A DNA stretch of 64,000 nt, taken from positions 29,638 through 93,637 of the forward strand of contig NZ_JAQGNX010000106.1 in assembly GCF_028293835.1 (NCBI RefSeq), in the 5' to 3' direction. Positions 34,511 through 43,834 of the stretch are shown piece after piece. Positions within the stretch are counted from its first letter, which is position 1; each line of letters opens with the position of its first letter. The notes under the pieces are model-generated. The model made no database searches. It was not told where the DNA came from and was given only the letters and a program-made list of their open reading frames with translations. The translations under genes were made by a program, and so were the position numbers. Source of the DNA: Pseudomonas sp. Its GTDB lineage: Bacteria; Pseudomonadota; Gammaproteobacteria; Pseudomonadales; Pseudomonadaceae.

Positions 34511-35413
34511 ATGAACGTTAAGCAGCTTCGGGCTTTTCTTGCAGTGGCGCAATGCCTGAGCTTCGCCCAGGCCGGGGAACGTTTGCATCTGTCACAACCG
34601 GCGCTGAGCTTGACGGTAAAGAGTTTAGAAGATGAATTGGGCGGCAAGCTGCTCAGTCGCACCACCCGCAGTGTCAGCCTGACGCCGGAGGGCGAAACCT
34701 TACTGCCATTGGCGCGCCAGCTGTTGGCAGACTGGGACAATACCGAGGAATTGCTGCGCCAACGCTTCACCCTGCAACTGGGCAAAGTCTCGATCGCGGC
34801 GATGCCCTCGTACGCTGGCAACTTGCTGCCCTCGGCGCTGAAGGTGTTTCGCGAGCGCTATCCTCGGGTCAACGTCGCGGTGCATGACGTGATCAATGAA
34901 CAAGTGCTGGAGATGGTGCGTCATCGGCGGGTGGAGTTGGGCATTGGTTTTGAACCGGAATCCAGCAGTTCGCTGTTGTTCACTCCCTTTTACATGGACC
35001 GCTTCGTGGCGGTGGTGCCAGTGGGATCGCCCTTGGCCGAGCGGGAGGAGGTGACTTGGGGCGAGTTACTGCGTGAAGACTTTATCGCCCTGCAACGGCC
35101 GTCGGCGGTGCGCCTGTTGCTCGAACAAGACCTGCGCAACCAACATGGCAAACTCTCGGTCGCGTTCGAGAGCCATCAGCTGTCGACCATCGGCCGTATG
35201 GTCGCCAGCGGGTTGGGGGTCAGTGCGGTGCCGTCGTTATGTATCCAGCAAATGCGCGAACTGGGTGCGCACTGCGTCGCATTGGCCGAACCGCGCATCG
35301 AACGGCGCATCGGTTTGATGATGTTGGCGGATCACAAACTGTCCGCTGCAGCTCAGGCGTTGCGTGATGTGCTGATCGAATGTGCGCAGGAACACACGCT
35401 GGAAAACGTGTGA
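34511..35413 (+). CDS. LysR-family transcriptional regulator
   Basis: A 300-residue protein with a classic N-terminus ([40 protein letters not shown]) and effector domain ([30 protein letters not shown]). It is divergent from scoAB-atoE and upstream of a GntP gene on its own strand. Control of the acetoacetate genes is the likelier role. Confidence 0.88.
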   Translation: MNVKQLRAFLAVAQCLSFAQAGERLHLSQPALSLTVKSLEDELGGKLLSRTTRSVSLTPEGETLLPLARQLLADWDNTEELLRQRFTLQLGKVSIAAMPSYAGNLLPSALKVFRERYPRVNVAVHDVINEQVLEMVRHRRVELGIGFEPESSSSLLFTPFYMDRFVAVVPVGSPLAEREEVTWGELLREDFIALQRPSAVRLLLEQDLRNQHGKLSVAFESHQLSTIGRMVASGLGVSAVPSLCIQQMRELGAHCVALAEPRIERRIGLMMLADHKLSAAAQALRDVLIECAQEHTLENV

Positions 35414-35461
35414 ATACTCGGATTCATTAGCCGAAAACGGCGCTCCAGGGCCGGCACTTGA

Positions 35462-35486
35462 GGTATTGTTGCGCGCAATTGATACC
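35462..35486. promoter_or_regulatory. Interrupted inverted repeat before the GntP gene
   Basis: GGTAT and ATACC flank TTGCGCGCAA, itself a palindrome, about 80 bases before the GntP start. It is a possible regulator site. Confidence 0.3.
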
Positions 35487-35565
35487 AGATGTTACTTGTT
35501 TGGATCAGTGCAGCCTTGCGAACACTGCCTTGCCGACAATAGCCCTGCATTTAAGGAGCACCGCT

Positions 35566-36936
35566 TTGGATTTCTCATCTGTTGCCTGGATGGCCCATGA
35601 CACGCGTCTCATGGTCTGTTGCCTGGTGGCGATTGCCACCATCATTGTGTTGATCAGCGCCACCAAATTACCGCCGTTTCTGTCAATTCTGATTGGTACG
35701 TTCATCGCTGGTGTAGGCGCCGGCTTGCCACCAGAAGACGTCGCCAAAGCATTCAGCAAAGGCGCGGGGGCTATTCTGGGTGAAGCCGGGATCATTATTG
35801 CGCTGGGTTCTATGCTCGGTGCACTGATGGCTGAATCCGGTGCGGCGGACCGTATCGCCACGACGCTGCTGGGTCTGGGCAAAGGCCGCTCGCTGCCGTG
35901 GGTGATGGCTTTGGTGGCAATGGTCATCGGTTTGCCGCTGTTTTTTGAGGTGGGCCTGGTGATGATGGTGCCGATCATTTTCGTCATGGCGCGTCGCTCC
36001 GGCCAACCGCTGCTGAAGATCGCAATACCGGCGCTGGCGGGTATGACCACGTTGCACGCATTAATGCCGCCGCATCCAGGGCCATTGATCGCCGTCAGCG
36101 CCTTGCACGCCGACCTGGGCCTGACCATGCTGTTGGGTTTCATGATCGCCATCCCGGCCGTGATCCTCGCGGGCCCGCTCTACGGCAACTGGCTGTCCAG
36201 GCGCATGCACGTTGGCGAGCCGGCCGACATCGGCGCGCTGTTCACCGCCACGCCCAGGGCAACGCGTCAGCCAGGCTTTGGTATCTCGCTGTTGATTATT
36301 CTATTACCGGTTATTTTGATGCTCGGCAGTACCTTAGCCAAAGTCGCGATGGCGCCGGAAAGCAACCTGGCGCTGACCTTGAAGTTTCTTGGCGAACCGC
36401 TGGTGGCCTTGGGTCTGGCTGTGGTTGCCGCAGTGATTTGCCTGGGTTGGGCCAACGGTATTTCCCGTGAGCACGTCGGTACCACCTTGCGCAAAGCACT
36501 GGCGCCAATTGCGGTGCTGTTGCTGACCATCGGTGCCGGTGGCGGTTTGAAGCAGACATTGCTGGATGCAGGCGTCAGTCACACCATTAGCAAATTTGCT
36601 GAAGGTGCGCACATGCCCTACCTGTTGCTGGCGTGGGTGATTGCAGTATTGCTGCGTCAGGCTACCGGTTCGGCAACGGTGGCAACTACCACCACGGCGG
36701 GCATTCTGGCGCCGTTGATGGCGGGCCTGGCGGCCACCCAAAGTTCGCTGGTTGCCCTGGCGATTGGTGCGGGTTCGGTGTTCTTCTGCCACGTCAACGA
36801 TGCTGGCTTCTGGATGGTTCGTGAGTACTTCGGCCTGGAGCTGAAACAGACGATTTGGGTCTGGTCAGTGCTGCAAACCATCGTCTCGGTGGTCGGGCTG
36901 ATCGGCACGTTCCTGCTGTGGGAATGGTTCGTGTAG
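35566..36936 (+). CDS. GntP-family permease (gluconate/organic acid:H+ symporter)
   Basis: A 456-residue membrane protein of GntP type: LPPFLSILIGTFIAGVGAGL, GLPLFFEVGLVMMVPI, ALMPPHPGPLIAV and RQATGSATVATTTTAGI. The start is probably the TTG at 35566, 9 bases after TAAGGAG. No gluconokinase is adjacent, so the substrate may be another sugar acid or hydroxyacid. It follows the LysR gene after 152 bases. Confidence 0.87.
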   Translation: MDFSSVAWMAHDTRLMVCCLVAIATIIVLISATKLPPFLSILIGTFIAGVGAGLPPEDVAKAFSKGAGAILGEAGIIIALGSMLGALMAESGAADRIATTLLGLGKGRSLPWVMALVAMVIGLPLFFEVGLVMMVPIIFVMARRSGQPLLKIAIPALAGMTTLHALMPPHPGPLIAVSALHADLGLTMLLGFMIAIPAVILAGPLYGNWLSRRMHVGEPADIGALFTATPRATRQPGFGISLLIILLPVILMLGSTLAKVAMAPESNLALTLKFLGEPLVALGLAVVAAVICLGWANGISREHVGTTLRKALAPIAVLLLTIGAGGGLKQTLLDAGVSHTISKFAEGAHMPYLLLAWVIAVLLRQATGSATVATTTTAGILAPLMAGLAATQSSLVALAIGAGSVFFCHVNDAGFWMVREYFGLELKQTIWVWSVLQTIVSVVGLIGTFLLWEWFV

Positions 36937-36953
36937 AACTCCACCCCAACAGT

Positions 36954-37030
36954 CTGTAGGAGCCAACTTGTTGGCGAGGCGTTAAACCTGACACCCCGCG
37001 TCAGGCCTTTCGCCTACATGTTGCTCCTAC
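36954..37030. repeat. REPIN (GTAGGAGCCAACTTGTTGG)
   Basis: Left arm CTGTAGGAGCCAACTTGTTGG is complete; the right arm is a degraded ACATGTTGCTCCTAC. It lies in the gap between the GntP and lipoprotein genes. Confidence 0.7.
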
Positions 37031-37194
37031 CAACAATCTCACTCCCCTGACACCCCGCGGTTGTAACACGTCGCCTTTTCCCTTCGTTAATGCGGAAACG
37101 TCCTACATATCGCTTTTTCCGCTTCGGATAGTCTGCGTCCGTCCCGATAGCACCTGGTTACGGGCCACTAATTCCAAATTATCTGGAGCGATTG

Positions 37195-37602
37195 ATGATT
37201 CCTCAACGTAACCGTGCCCGTGTGGCTGCTCTGTTATTAGGCGTCGCGACATTGGCAGCCTGCGCCAGTGCGCCATTGCCAGAAGAGCAGATCGCGCTGT
37301 CCAAAAGTTCGGTAAACCGTGCCGTTTCAGCCGACGCCACCCAATACGCGCCGCTGGAAATGAAGTCGGCACAAGACAAACTATTGCTGCTGGAACGTGC
37401 CGTCGGCGAAGGCGATGCCGTTCAGTCTCGGCGGTTGGCTGAACAGGTAGAAGTCGATGCCAACCTGGCCGAGGGTAAAGCGAATGCCGTCAAGTGGCAG
37501 CAGCAACTGGAAGCCTCTCGCAAGGGTATTCAAGTGCTGAAGCAGGAAATGCTTAACGCACCGGACGCCACGTTCGATGTGTTCCCCGACGACTCTCTGT
37601 AA
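37195..37602 (+). CDS. Small DUF4398-type lipoprotein
   Basis: A 135-residue lipoprotein with lipobox TLAACAS (about residue 23) followed by a helical, charged region (SSVNRAVSADATQYAPLEMKSAQ...LLLLERAV). It is similar in sequence character to the first part of the OmpA-like protein encoded 10 bases downstream, so the pair is probably one transcript. The function of these domains is not known. Confidence 0.8.
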   Translation: MIPQRNRARVAALLLGVATLAACASAPLPEEQIALSKSSVNRAVSADATQYAPLEMKSAQDKLLLLERAVGEGDAVQSRRLAEQVEVDANLAEGKANAVKWQQQLEASRKGIQVLKQEMLNAPDATFDVFPDDSL

Positions 37603-37612
37603 GGATTAACCC

Positions 37613-38386
37613 ATGCGTATTTCATTATTGCTGCCCGTTACTGCGGTGGTCAGCCTGGTGCTGGCAGGCTGCGCCGCTACCCCGGAAAACGCCGAACTGC
37701 TGCAAGCTCGCAGTCAGTTTTCCACGCTGCAAAGCAAGCCGCAATCCAACACCCTGGCAGCCCTTGAAACCAAGGACGCCTCCGTAGCGCTGGGCAAGGC
37801 TGATCAGCTGTCTAGCCAAAATCGCAAAGACCCCGGAATCGAGCAACTGGCTTATATTGCCAGCCAAAAAATCGCTCTCGCCGAACAAACGATTGTGGGC
37901 CGTAAAGCCCAAGCCGGTCTGAAAGCCATTGACGCCGAGCGCACCCAGGTTCGTCTGGACGTACGCACCGCACAACTGCGAGCGTTGCAGGCGATGAAAG
38001 CCAAGACCACCGAACGTGGCCAAGTCATCACTTTTGGTGACGTGCTGTTCGACAGCGGTAAAGCTGAACTCAAGTACGGCAGCCAGCGTAACTTTCAGCA
38101 ACTGGCCGAATTTCTACTGGCCAACCCGGAGCGCAAAGTGCGCATCGAAGGGTTCACCGACAGCACGGGCTCCTCCGCCTTCAACCAAACCCTCTCCGAA
38201 CATCGGGCCGCGGCAGTGGTGCTAACCCTGGAGCGGCTGGGTATCACCGCCGACCGGATGACCAGCATGGGTTATGGCGCGAACTTCCCAGTCACCGACA
38301 ACGCCACGGCGCATTCCCGCCAGCTTAACCGTCGGGTCGAAGTTATCGTATCCAACGGCTCGGAGATGGTTAAAACACGTATCTGA
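37613..38386 (+). CDS. OmpA-family lipoprotein with DUF4398-like N-terminal half
   Basis: A 257-residue protein. The signal sequence ends at lipobox LVLAGCA (Cys19). A helical region of about 110 residues follows, then an OmpA peptidoglycan-binding domain (ITFGDVLFDSGKAELK, RIEGFTDSTGSSAFNQTLSEHRA, GYGANFPVTDNATAHSRQLNRRVEV). The acyl anchor should hold the outer membrane while the OmpA domain binds peptidoglycan. It is the second gene of a two-gene unit that ends at the terminator at 38420. Confidence 0.88.
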   Translation: MRISLLLPVTAVVSLVLAGCAATPENAELLQARSQFSTLQSKPQSNTLAALETKDASVALGKADQLSSQNRKDPGIEQLAYIASQKIALAEQTIVGRKAQAGLKAIDAERTQVRLDVRTAQLRALQAMKAKTTERGQVITFGDVLFDSGKAELKYGSQRNFQQLAEFLLANPERKVRIEGFTDSTGSSAFNQTLSEHRAAAVVLTLERLGITADRMTSMGYGANFPVTDNATAHSRQLNRRVEVIVSNGSEMVKTRI

Positions 38387-38419
38387 TTTCCCTAAGCTGA
38401 CCGCCAGGACGCTGGCTTG

Positions 38420-38457
38420 CCCGCTTCACGCAACCGGTTGCGTGAGCGGGATTTTTT
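38420..38457 (+). terminator. Terminator after the OmpA-like lipoprotein
   Basis: Long stem CCCGCTTCACGCAA / TTGCGTGAGCGGG around CCGG, followed by ATTTTTTG. Confidence 0.88.
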
Positions 38458-38582
38458 GCATCTAAGTGGTTTAAACCCACAAGTGAATCAGGCGATAGCG
38501 ACTATCAAGAACGGTGATTTCTGCAGCGTGAAGACGAGGGGTAGCCTTGGCACACTCCCGAAACGAACCTGCGGACGCACTT

Positions 38583-38849
38583 ATGAAACATCTGACTATC
38601 CTTGCCCTGTTGCTGACCGCTGCTGTTCTTTCGGGATGTGCGGACCGCACCCCGGAGTTGCGACCTTACACAGCCGAAGAATCCCACGAGTTGGCCATGG
38701 AAGATCTGAACCGCCGTGGTTTGTCATTCGATGAATACCAAATCAAAAAAGCTCAACTGATCAAAAGCCCTCAGGTCGCCCATGAGTTCGATAATCGCGG
38801 TGACATGAACGTCGAGCGCCAGGTTGTTCGTATGGATCGTCAAGGTTGA
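38583..38849 (+). CDS. Small lipoprotein, unknown function
   Basis: An 88-residue lipoprotein starting MKHLTILALLLTAAVLSGC with the lipid-bearing Cys at residue 19. The short mature part is polar (ADRTPELRPYTAEESHELAMEDLNRRGLSFDEYQIKKAQLI). ATG 38583 is chosen because the signal peptide begins there. I do not recognise the family. Confidence 0.75.
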   Translation: MKHLTILALLLTAAVLSGCADRTPELRPYTAEESHELAMEDLNRRGLSFDEYQIKKAQLIKSPQVAHEFDNRGDMNVERQVVRMDRQG

Positions 38850-38881
38850 TAGCTAAGTCACCTGCCCGTGGCGTTGACACG

Positions 38882-39466
38882 TTATAACGCCAATTTCAAA
38901 TAATGATCGGGAGCCGTTGGTTGCCGGGCATGAACCCTACGTTGTAAGCCGTGGTAGAAGTGCTCAAGTCCCTCGTGCAGGCGTTCGGTAAGGATCTCGT
39001 CGAGGTCGCCGCCCCATTCGTTGTCGCTGTAGCTGATTTGGGTATCGATGGCGAAGAGGCCGTGCAGGACTTCTTGGCACTTAAGTGCGGAGAGTACCGG
39101 TTTTAGCGCGTAGTCCACCGCCAACATGTGGGCGATGCTGCCGCCGGTTGCCAAGGGCAGTACCACTTTGCCGTGTAAAGAGCGTTCTGGCAGAAGATCC
39201 AGCAGGGTTTTTATTGCGCCGGAGAACGACGCTTTATACACAGGCGTGCCGATCAGTAACCCGTCAGCCTGTCTGACGGCTTCGATGTAGTCGATGACCT
39301 GAGGGCTGTCGAAGCGGGCGTAGAGCAAATCTTCGGCGTTGAAATCACGGATCTTCAACGCTTTGACGTTGACGCCGTGGGCCTGTAACCAGTTGCGCGC
39401 ATGTTCGAGTACAACGCCGGAGCGGGACTTCAGAGTAGGGCTGCCTGAAAGTGAAACTACCAACAT
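38882..39466 (-). CDS. ssuE: NAD(P)H-dependent FMN reductase (SsuE-like)
   Basis: A 194-residue flavodoxin-fold reductase. The start [17 protein letters not shown] and [21 protein letters not shown], then [25 protein letters not shown], are typical of SsuE. It reduces FMN for alkanesulfonate monooxygenases. No ssuD or sulfonate ABC genes are adjacent, so its partner is elsewhere or different. ATG 39466 is preferred to an upstream in-frame start because of the conserved N-terminus. Confidence 0.87.
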   Translation of the reverse strand: MLVVSLSGSPTLKSRSGVVLEHARNWLQAHGVNVKALKIRDFNAEDLLYARFDSPQVIDYIEAVRQADGLLIGTPVYKASFSGAIKTLLDLLPERSLHGKVVLPLATGGSIAHMLAVDYALKPVLSALKCQEVLHGLFAIDTQISYSDNEWGGDLDEILTERLHEGLEHFYHGLQRRVHARQPTAPDHYLKLAL

Positions 39467-39580
39467 GCTGTATGTCCTTAGGTCAATGTCACCCGCCATG
39501 CAGATGGCTCGGCCTGGTCTTTAAGTGAATTTGATTAAAGCAGCATGTGTGCCAGTGTTGGATTAGTAGTTAAGTCACTG

Positions 39581-39603
39581 AATTCGAACGAATTTTCTAG
39601 AAA
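39581..39603. promoter_or_regulatory. Two abutting palindromes upstream of ssuE
   Basis: AATTCG-AA-CGAATT (39581-39594) and TTTCTAGAAA (39594-39603) share one base. They lie about 115-137 bases before ssuE and are candidate regulator sites. The 39467-39857 gap also holds a REP and a terminator; no gene was seen. Confidence 0.35.
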
Positions 39604-39745
39604 TAATTGGTTTCTTGGCTGTGGATTTTTGTTGTAAGTGTTGATGTGCTGTTTCTGGGGCAACACTTGGGGCCGGAATCTGTCGTGCAGGCCGTGTGGC
39701 ACCGAACTTATTCGGGAAGGTAGCGACCGGAGCATTAGCCACGCC

Positions 39746-39772
39746 GCCTCGCCAACACGTTGGCTCCTGCAG
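39746..39772 (-). repeat. Single REP arm
   Basis: CGCCTCGCCAACACGTTGGC followed by TCCTGCAG: one REP arm between ssuE and the exopolysaccharide cluster. Confidence 0.6.
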
Positions 39773-39805
39773 CTACATCAACCGCTGACCCGCTTGAATC
39801 CAGAC

Positions 39806-39844
39806 CAAAAAAAATCCCCGCGTTTTGCAAGGCGGGGATTTTGT
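39806..39844 (-). terminator. Terminator of the exopolysaccharide operon
   Basis: On the minus strand AAAATCCCCGCC...GCGGGGATTTTTTT: a GC stem (ATCCCCGC / GCGGGGAT) flanked by A- and T-runs, so it can stop transcription from both sides. It is 13 bases after the wza stop. Confidence 0.88.
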
Positions 39845-39857
39845 TAAGCGATGAGGT

Positions 39858-40937
39858 TCAGTTCCTGAACGCGGCACCGGTTGCAACAACGCTGGCCGAT
39901 GGCAGCAGGTTGCTGATGTAGCGGTTCCAACGGGTGATGTTAGCTGGGCCGACAAACACCACGTCTTGGGCCTCAAGCGTGAACTGGCGCGCCAGAACGA
40001 AGGCGGTCGGCTTTTCAGCGTTCAGGTGGTAAACCGTAGCCGTCTGGCCGTTGGCGTCACCTGAGCGAATCACATACACCGCATTACCATCGGCCGAATC
40101 CGGGGCGAGGCCGCCGGAGTTACCCAGCGCTTCCATCAGGGTCAATGACGTGGTGCCGAATGACATCACTTGTGGACGTACCACTTCACCCAGCACGTAC
40201 ACCTTGTTCGGTGAATTGCTGTTCAAGTGCAAGTAGTCGCCGTCTTTGAGGTATATCTGGCTGAGCTGTGAGTCTTTACGGTTAAGCGCATCGACGTCAA
40301 GTACGTATTCCTTGCCGTCACGCTTGAGGGTCAAACCCGCCAGGTTGGCGTCGGTCAGGTCCAGTCCGGCGGTACTGATAGCTTGCACCAGGCTCAACGG
40401 AATGTTGGTGATCGGTTGCGAACCGGGGGTTTTGAACGCACCCGAAAGCAGGATGCGTTGGCTGTTGTAACGCAATACTTTGACGTCTACTTTGACCTCA
40501 GTGTATTGCGGCGCCAGGCCCATTCGCAGTTGTTCGCGAACCTGGGCCACGGTTTTGTGGGCGGCCTGGATTTTTCCTACATAGGGGAAGAATACAGTCC
40601 CGTCGCTCAGCACTTCCCGGCTGTTGGCATCCAGTTGATCCTGGGAGCCGGGGGCCGTTAACTCAGGGTGTTCGAACACTGTTACCAATAGCGTGTCGCC
40701 CGGGCCGATCAAATACTCGGGGGTCTTGTAGGTCAGCAGTTCCGGCGGCAATGGCTTGGGTTTGCGCCAGTTGTTGTTTTGCAGAACGGTGGCGGTCGTG
40801 ATGGCAACCAGTGTCACCTTCGGAGCGCCCGGCCCACTTTCTTCTACTTCATCTGGAGTCATGTGCTGCCCGGGAGCAAAAGCGCAGCCTTGTAAAACAA
40901 GGCTGGAAAGCAGCACAACAGCTAGAGTTCGCTTCAT
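39858..40937 (-). CDS. wza: Wza-like outer-membrane polysaccharide export lipoprotein
   Basis: A 359-residue protein, signal peptide with lipobox LQGCAF (Cys18). Polysaccharide export domain YLIGPGDTLLVTVFEHPELT, then two SLBB-like domains (ILLSGAFKTPGSQPI and VYVLGEVVRPQVMSF). It forms the octameric export channel in the outer membrane. It is the last gene of the leftward cluster. Confidence 0.92.
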   Translation of the reverse strand: MKRTLAVVLLSSLVLQGCAFAPGQHMTPDEVEESGPGAPKVTLVAITTATVLQNNNWRKPKPLPPELLTYKTPEYLIGPGDTLLVTVFEHPELTAPGSQDQLDANSREVLSDGTVFFPYVGKIQAAHKTVAQVREQLRMGLAPQYTEVKVDVKVLRYNSQRILLSGAFKTPGSQPITNIPLSLVQAISTAGLDLTDANLAGLTLKRDGKEYVLDVDALNRKDSQLSQIYLKDGDYLHLNSNSPNKVYVLGEVVRPQVMSFGTTSLTLMEALGNSGGLAPDSADGNAVYVIRSGDANGQTATVYHLNAEKPTAFVLARQFTLEAQDVVFVGPANITRWNRYISNLLPSASVVATGAAFRN

Positions 40938-41074
40938 AGAGTTCTTCCTTTCAAAAGTGCATGACGCACCACAGTGATTTCATTGCTTCCCTTTCCAACA
41001 CCGGTACAGCATCAACGCCCACGCCATGGCGCACTTCTAATTGCGCCGAGCCGTGCGAAGAATTTTTTGAATGG

Positions 41075-42484
41075 TTAAAAAGCGTTCTTGTTCAGAAAGC
41101 CTTTAAACAACGTCAGCAGGATGATTTTCATGTCCAGCCAGACTGACCAATGCTCGATGTATTCCAGGTCGAATTCGACGCGCTTTTGCATCTTGTCCAG
41201 CGTGTCGGTTTCGCCACGCCAGCCATTGATTTGGGCCCAGCCAGTGATGCCGGGTTTAACCTTGTGTCGCAACATGTAACAGGAGACTTGCGTGCGGTAT
41301 TGCTCGTTGTGTGCGACCGCGTGGGGGCGCGGACCGACAATGGACATATCGCCGCGCAGCACATTGAAAAACTGCGGTAGTTCATCCAGCGAAGTGCGTC
41401 GCAAAAATGCTCCCAACGGCGTTATTCGTGAGTCGTTGCGAGTGGCTTGGCGAACGACATCGCCATTCTCTTGCACACTCATGCTGCGAAATTTGTAGAC
41501 CATGATCGGTCGCCCATCCAACCCATAACGCCGTTGTCGAAACAGTACCGGGCCGGGCGAGGTGCATTTGATGGCAATCGCAATCAGCATCAACGGCAGG
41601 GCGATCATCAGCAAAATAATGGCGGACAACAGGACATCCTCCAGGCGTTTGACCACGCTCCAGGCGCCGTCCATGGGTGAGTCGAAGATGCTGATGCTGG
41701 TCAAACCGTTGATGCTTTCACTGCGGGCATGCAGCAGTTCGAACATGAACATGTCGGGAATCAAGTAGACCGATGCGGTGGTGTCGCTCAGGCTTTTTAC
41801 CAGCGTGCGCAGGCGCTCGCCCTCGAGTGATGAGGTGACGTAAATCTTGTCGATTTGCCCGGACCGGGCGTCATCCACCAACTGCTTGAGATCGCCGCGT
41901 ACCGCTACGGGATGACCCGGTTGCGAGATGTCCAGTTGTTGCGGGCTTTCATCATAAAAACCCACCAGGTTCAAGCCCATCCAGGGCGCGCTGCTAATCG
42001 ACATGGCCAAGCGCTCGCCGCATTGTCCGGTGCCGACAATGGCCACGCGGCGTGTGTTGAAACCACGTCGGCGCAAGCCTTGCAGCACGCTGCGGATCAG
42101 TAAGCGATAACCACACAACCCCACCAACACCAAGGCATACCAGGCCATTTGGCCGTTGTCCGGCAAGCGGGCGTCGTGCAACAACAGATAGTCCACCGAC
42201 AACAAGATGACAAACGTCAGCGCCCAGTAAGTGAAGACTTTGCCCAGCTCGCGGAGGATGCGCTCACCACGCCAGGATCCGTACAGTTGGTGGTACTCGC
42301 TCAGCCAGTGGAAGACCAGCACGGAGAGCATGATCAGTAGCCATAACTCTGCGCCAGTGGGCTTGCCTTCCAGGCGGTTGATCCAATAACCGCACAGGAC
42401 GATGACGGTTAGATCAAGCAGGCGATGAGCGACCGATAATAACGAGTGGTTGGCATGCAAGATGCCGCGAAAAGGAGCGCTCAT
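41075..42484 (-). CDS. Undecaprenyl-phosphate glucose phosphotransferase (WcaJ-like priming enzyme)
   Basis: A 469-residue polyprenyl-phosphate hexose-1-phosphate transferase. About five N-terminal membrane segments, a nucleotide-binding-like middle region (RVAIVGTGQCGERLAMS), one further hydrophobic segment near 280-300 and a catalytic C-terminal domain (VLFRQRRYGLDGRPIMVYKFRSM, LDELPQFFNVLRGDMSIVGPRPHAV, KPGITGWAQINGWRGET). It loads the first sugar phosphate on undecaprenyl phosphate. Glucose is the usual donor for this subfamily. Confidence 0.9.
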   Translation of the reverse strand: MSAPFRGILHANHSLLSVAHRLLDLTVIVLCGYWINRLEGKPTGAELWLLIMLSVLVFHWLSEYHQLYGSWRGERILRELGKVFTYWALTFVILLSVDYLLLHDARLPDNGQMAWYALVLVGLCGYRLLIRSVLQGLRRRGFNTRRVAIVGTGQCGERLAMSISSAPWMGLNLVGFYDESPQQLDISQPGHPVAVRGDLKQLVDDARSGQIDKIYVTSSLEGERLRTLVKSLSDTTASVYLIPDMFMFELLHARSESINGLTSISIFDSPMDGAWSVVKRLEDVLLSAIILLMIALPLMLIAIAIKCTSPGPVLFRQRRYGLDGRPIMVYKFRSMSVQENGDVVRQATRNDSRITPLGAFLRRTSLDELPQFFNVLRGDMSIVGPRPHAVAHNEQYRTQVSCYMLRHKVKPGITGWAQINGWRGETDTLDKMQKRVEFDLEYIEHWSVWLDMKIILLTLFKGFLNKNAF

Positions 42485-42497
42485 GGGGCGTTACTCT

Positions 42498-43730
42498 TTA
42501 AACGGATTTTAGTGGGACGGCTCGCGCGCTGATATCGGAAACGGTGGCCGACTTGACGGGGACCAGCGTGGGTACGGACATGGGGGCGGGCAGTGGGCGC
42601 CGGTGTGCTGTCCGAACAGTCGCCAATCGCGTGTCGACGAACGTTTTGATTTCCGTAGCAAACCGTTTGGCGGAGAACCTTTCAGCGTTGGCACGGCAGG
42701 CAAGGGCGCTGATCCGTGGCGTGGCGTCTTCAAATTCGTCAACCGCTGCCATCAACGCTGCTGCGGTTTGTTCGTAGTAAAAAACCCCGGTTGGCACGGC
42801 CTGATCCAGGCCTTTGATGGTTTCTAATACGCCACCTTTGCCAAAGGCGATCACTGGCGTACCGCAGGCTTGGGCTTCCACTGGGCTGATGCCGAAATCT
42901 TCTTCAGCGGCGAACACGAAGGCCTTGGCATTGCGCATGTGTTCGAGCAGCGTGGCGAAGGATTGGTAACCCAGCAGCGTCACGTTCGGCGCCTCGATAG
43001 CGCGGCATTTGTCCATTTCGGGACCTTCGCCAATAACGATCAAGCGTTTGTTCGGCATGTTGGCGAAGGCTTCAATGATCATGGGCATGCGCTTGTACGG
43101 AACCATGCGCGAAGCCGTCAGGTAGTAGTCCTGCTTGGTTTCTTGCAGGGTGAAACCTTCGGTATCTACCGGCGGATAAATGACCGTTGACTCACGACGA
43201 TAGGCTTTGGAGATCCGCCCGCTGATGAAGTATGAGTTGGCAATAAAGTCGTCGACGCCGGAAGAGGTACGCTGATCCCACATGCGGATGTAATGCAGGA
43301 TCATGCGTGCGACTTTGCTTTTGAAGCCCGTGCTTAGCCCGGCTTCTTGCAGGTACTGGTGCTGCAGGTCCCAGGCGTAGCGAATCGGCGAATGCACATA
43401 GCTGATGTGCAATTGGTCCGGTCCACTGAGAACGCCTTTGGCCACGGCATGGCTGCTGGAAATAATCAGATCGTAGCCCGACAGGTCCAGTTGCTCGATG
43501 GCCAGAGGCATTAACGGCAAGTATTTCTGATAACGGGTTTTGGCTTTAGGCAGGTTCTGGATAAACGTAGTCTTGGCTTTTTTACCCGCCAGATGAGCAC
43601 GGTCCTGGTCGCTGAAAAAATCGATGACCGAGAATAAGTCGGCCTCAGGCCACACGTTTATGAGTGCCGACAACACGCGTTCGGCGCCAGCGTAAGTCAC
43701 TAGCCAGTCATGGACGATAGCGATTTTCAT
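42498..43730 (-). CDS. Glycosyltransferase family 4
   Basis: A 410-residue GT-B enzyme beginning MKIAIVHDWLVTYAGAERVL. The nucleotide-sugar region has FVFAAEEDFGISPVEAQACGTPVIAFGKGGVLET, typical of GT4. ATG 43730 follows AAAGGGAATTCC. It adds one sugar to the lipid-linked repeat unit on the cytoplasmic face. Donor and linkage are not predictable. The C-terminal about 35 residues are low-complexity. Confidence 0.87.
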   Translation of the reverse strand: MKIAIVHDWLVTYAGAERVLSALINVWPEADLFSVIDFFSDQDRAHLAGKKAKTTFIQNLPKAKTRYQKYLPLMPLAIEQLDLSGYDLIISSSHAVAKGVLSGPDQLHISYVHSPIRYAWDLQHQYLQEAGLSTGFKSKVARMILHYIRMWDQRTSSGVDDFIANSYFISGRISKAYRRESTVIYPPVDTEGFTLQETKQDYYLTASRMVPYKRMPMIIEAFANMPNKRLIVIGEGPEMDKCRAIEAPNVTLLGYQSFATLLEHMRNAKAFVFAAEEDFGISPVEAQACGTPVIAFGKGGVLETIKGLDQAVPTGVFYYEQTAAALMAAVDEFEDATPRISALACRANAERFSAKRFATEIKTFVDTRLATVRTAHRRPLPAPMSVPTLVPVKSATVSDISARAVPLKSV

Positions 43731-43834
43731 GGAATTCCCTTTTTTAAGGCGCACGCGCAGCGCAGGGCTCTGGTGACACGAGTCATGGCGTGGCATGGCG
43801 ATTATTTAGCAAGCAGGGGGGCGGTCGCCGCGGT

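Noticed and set aside
38850..38881. Terminator between the small lipoprotein and ssuE.
   Set aside because: No convincing stem with T-run was found in this 32-base gap.
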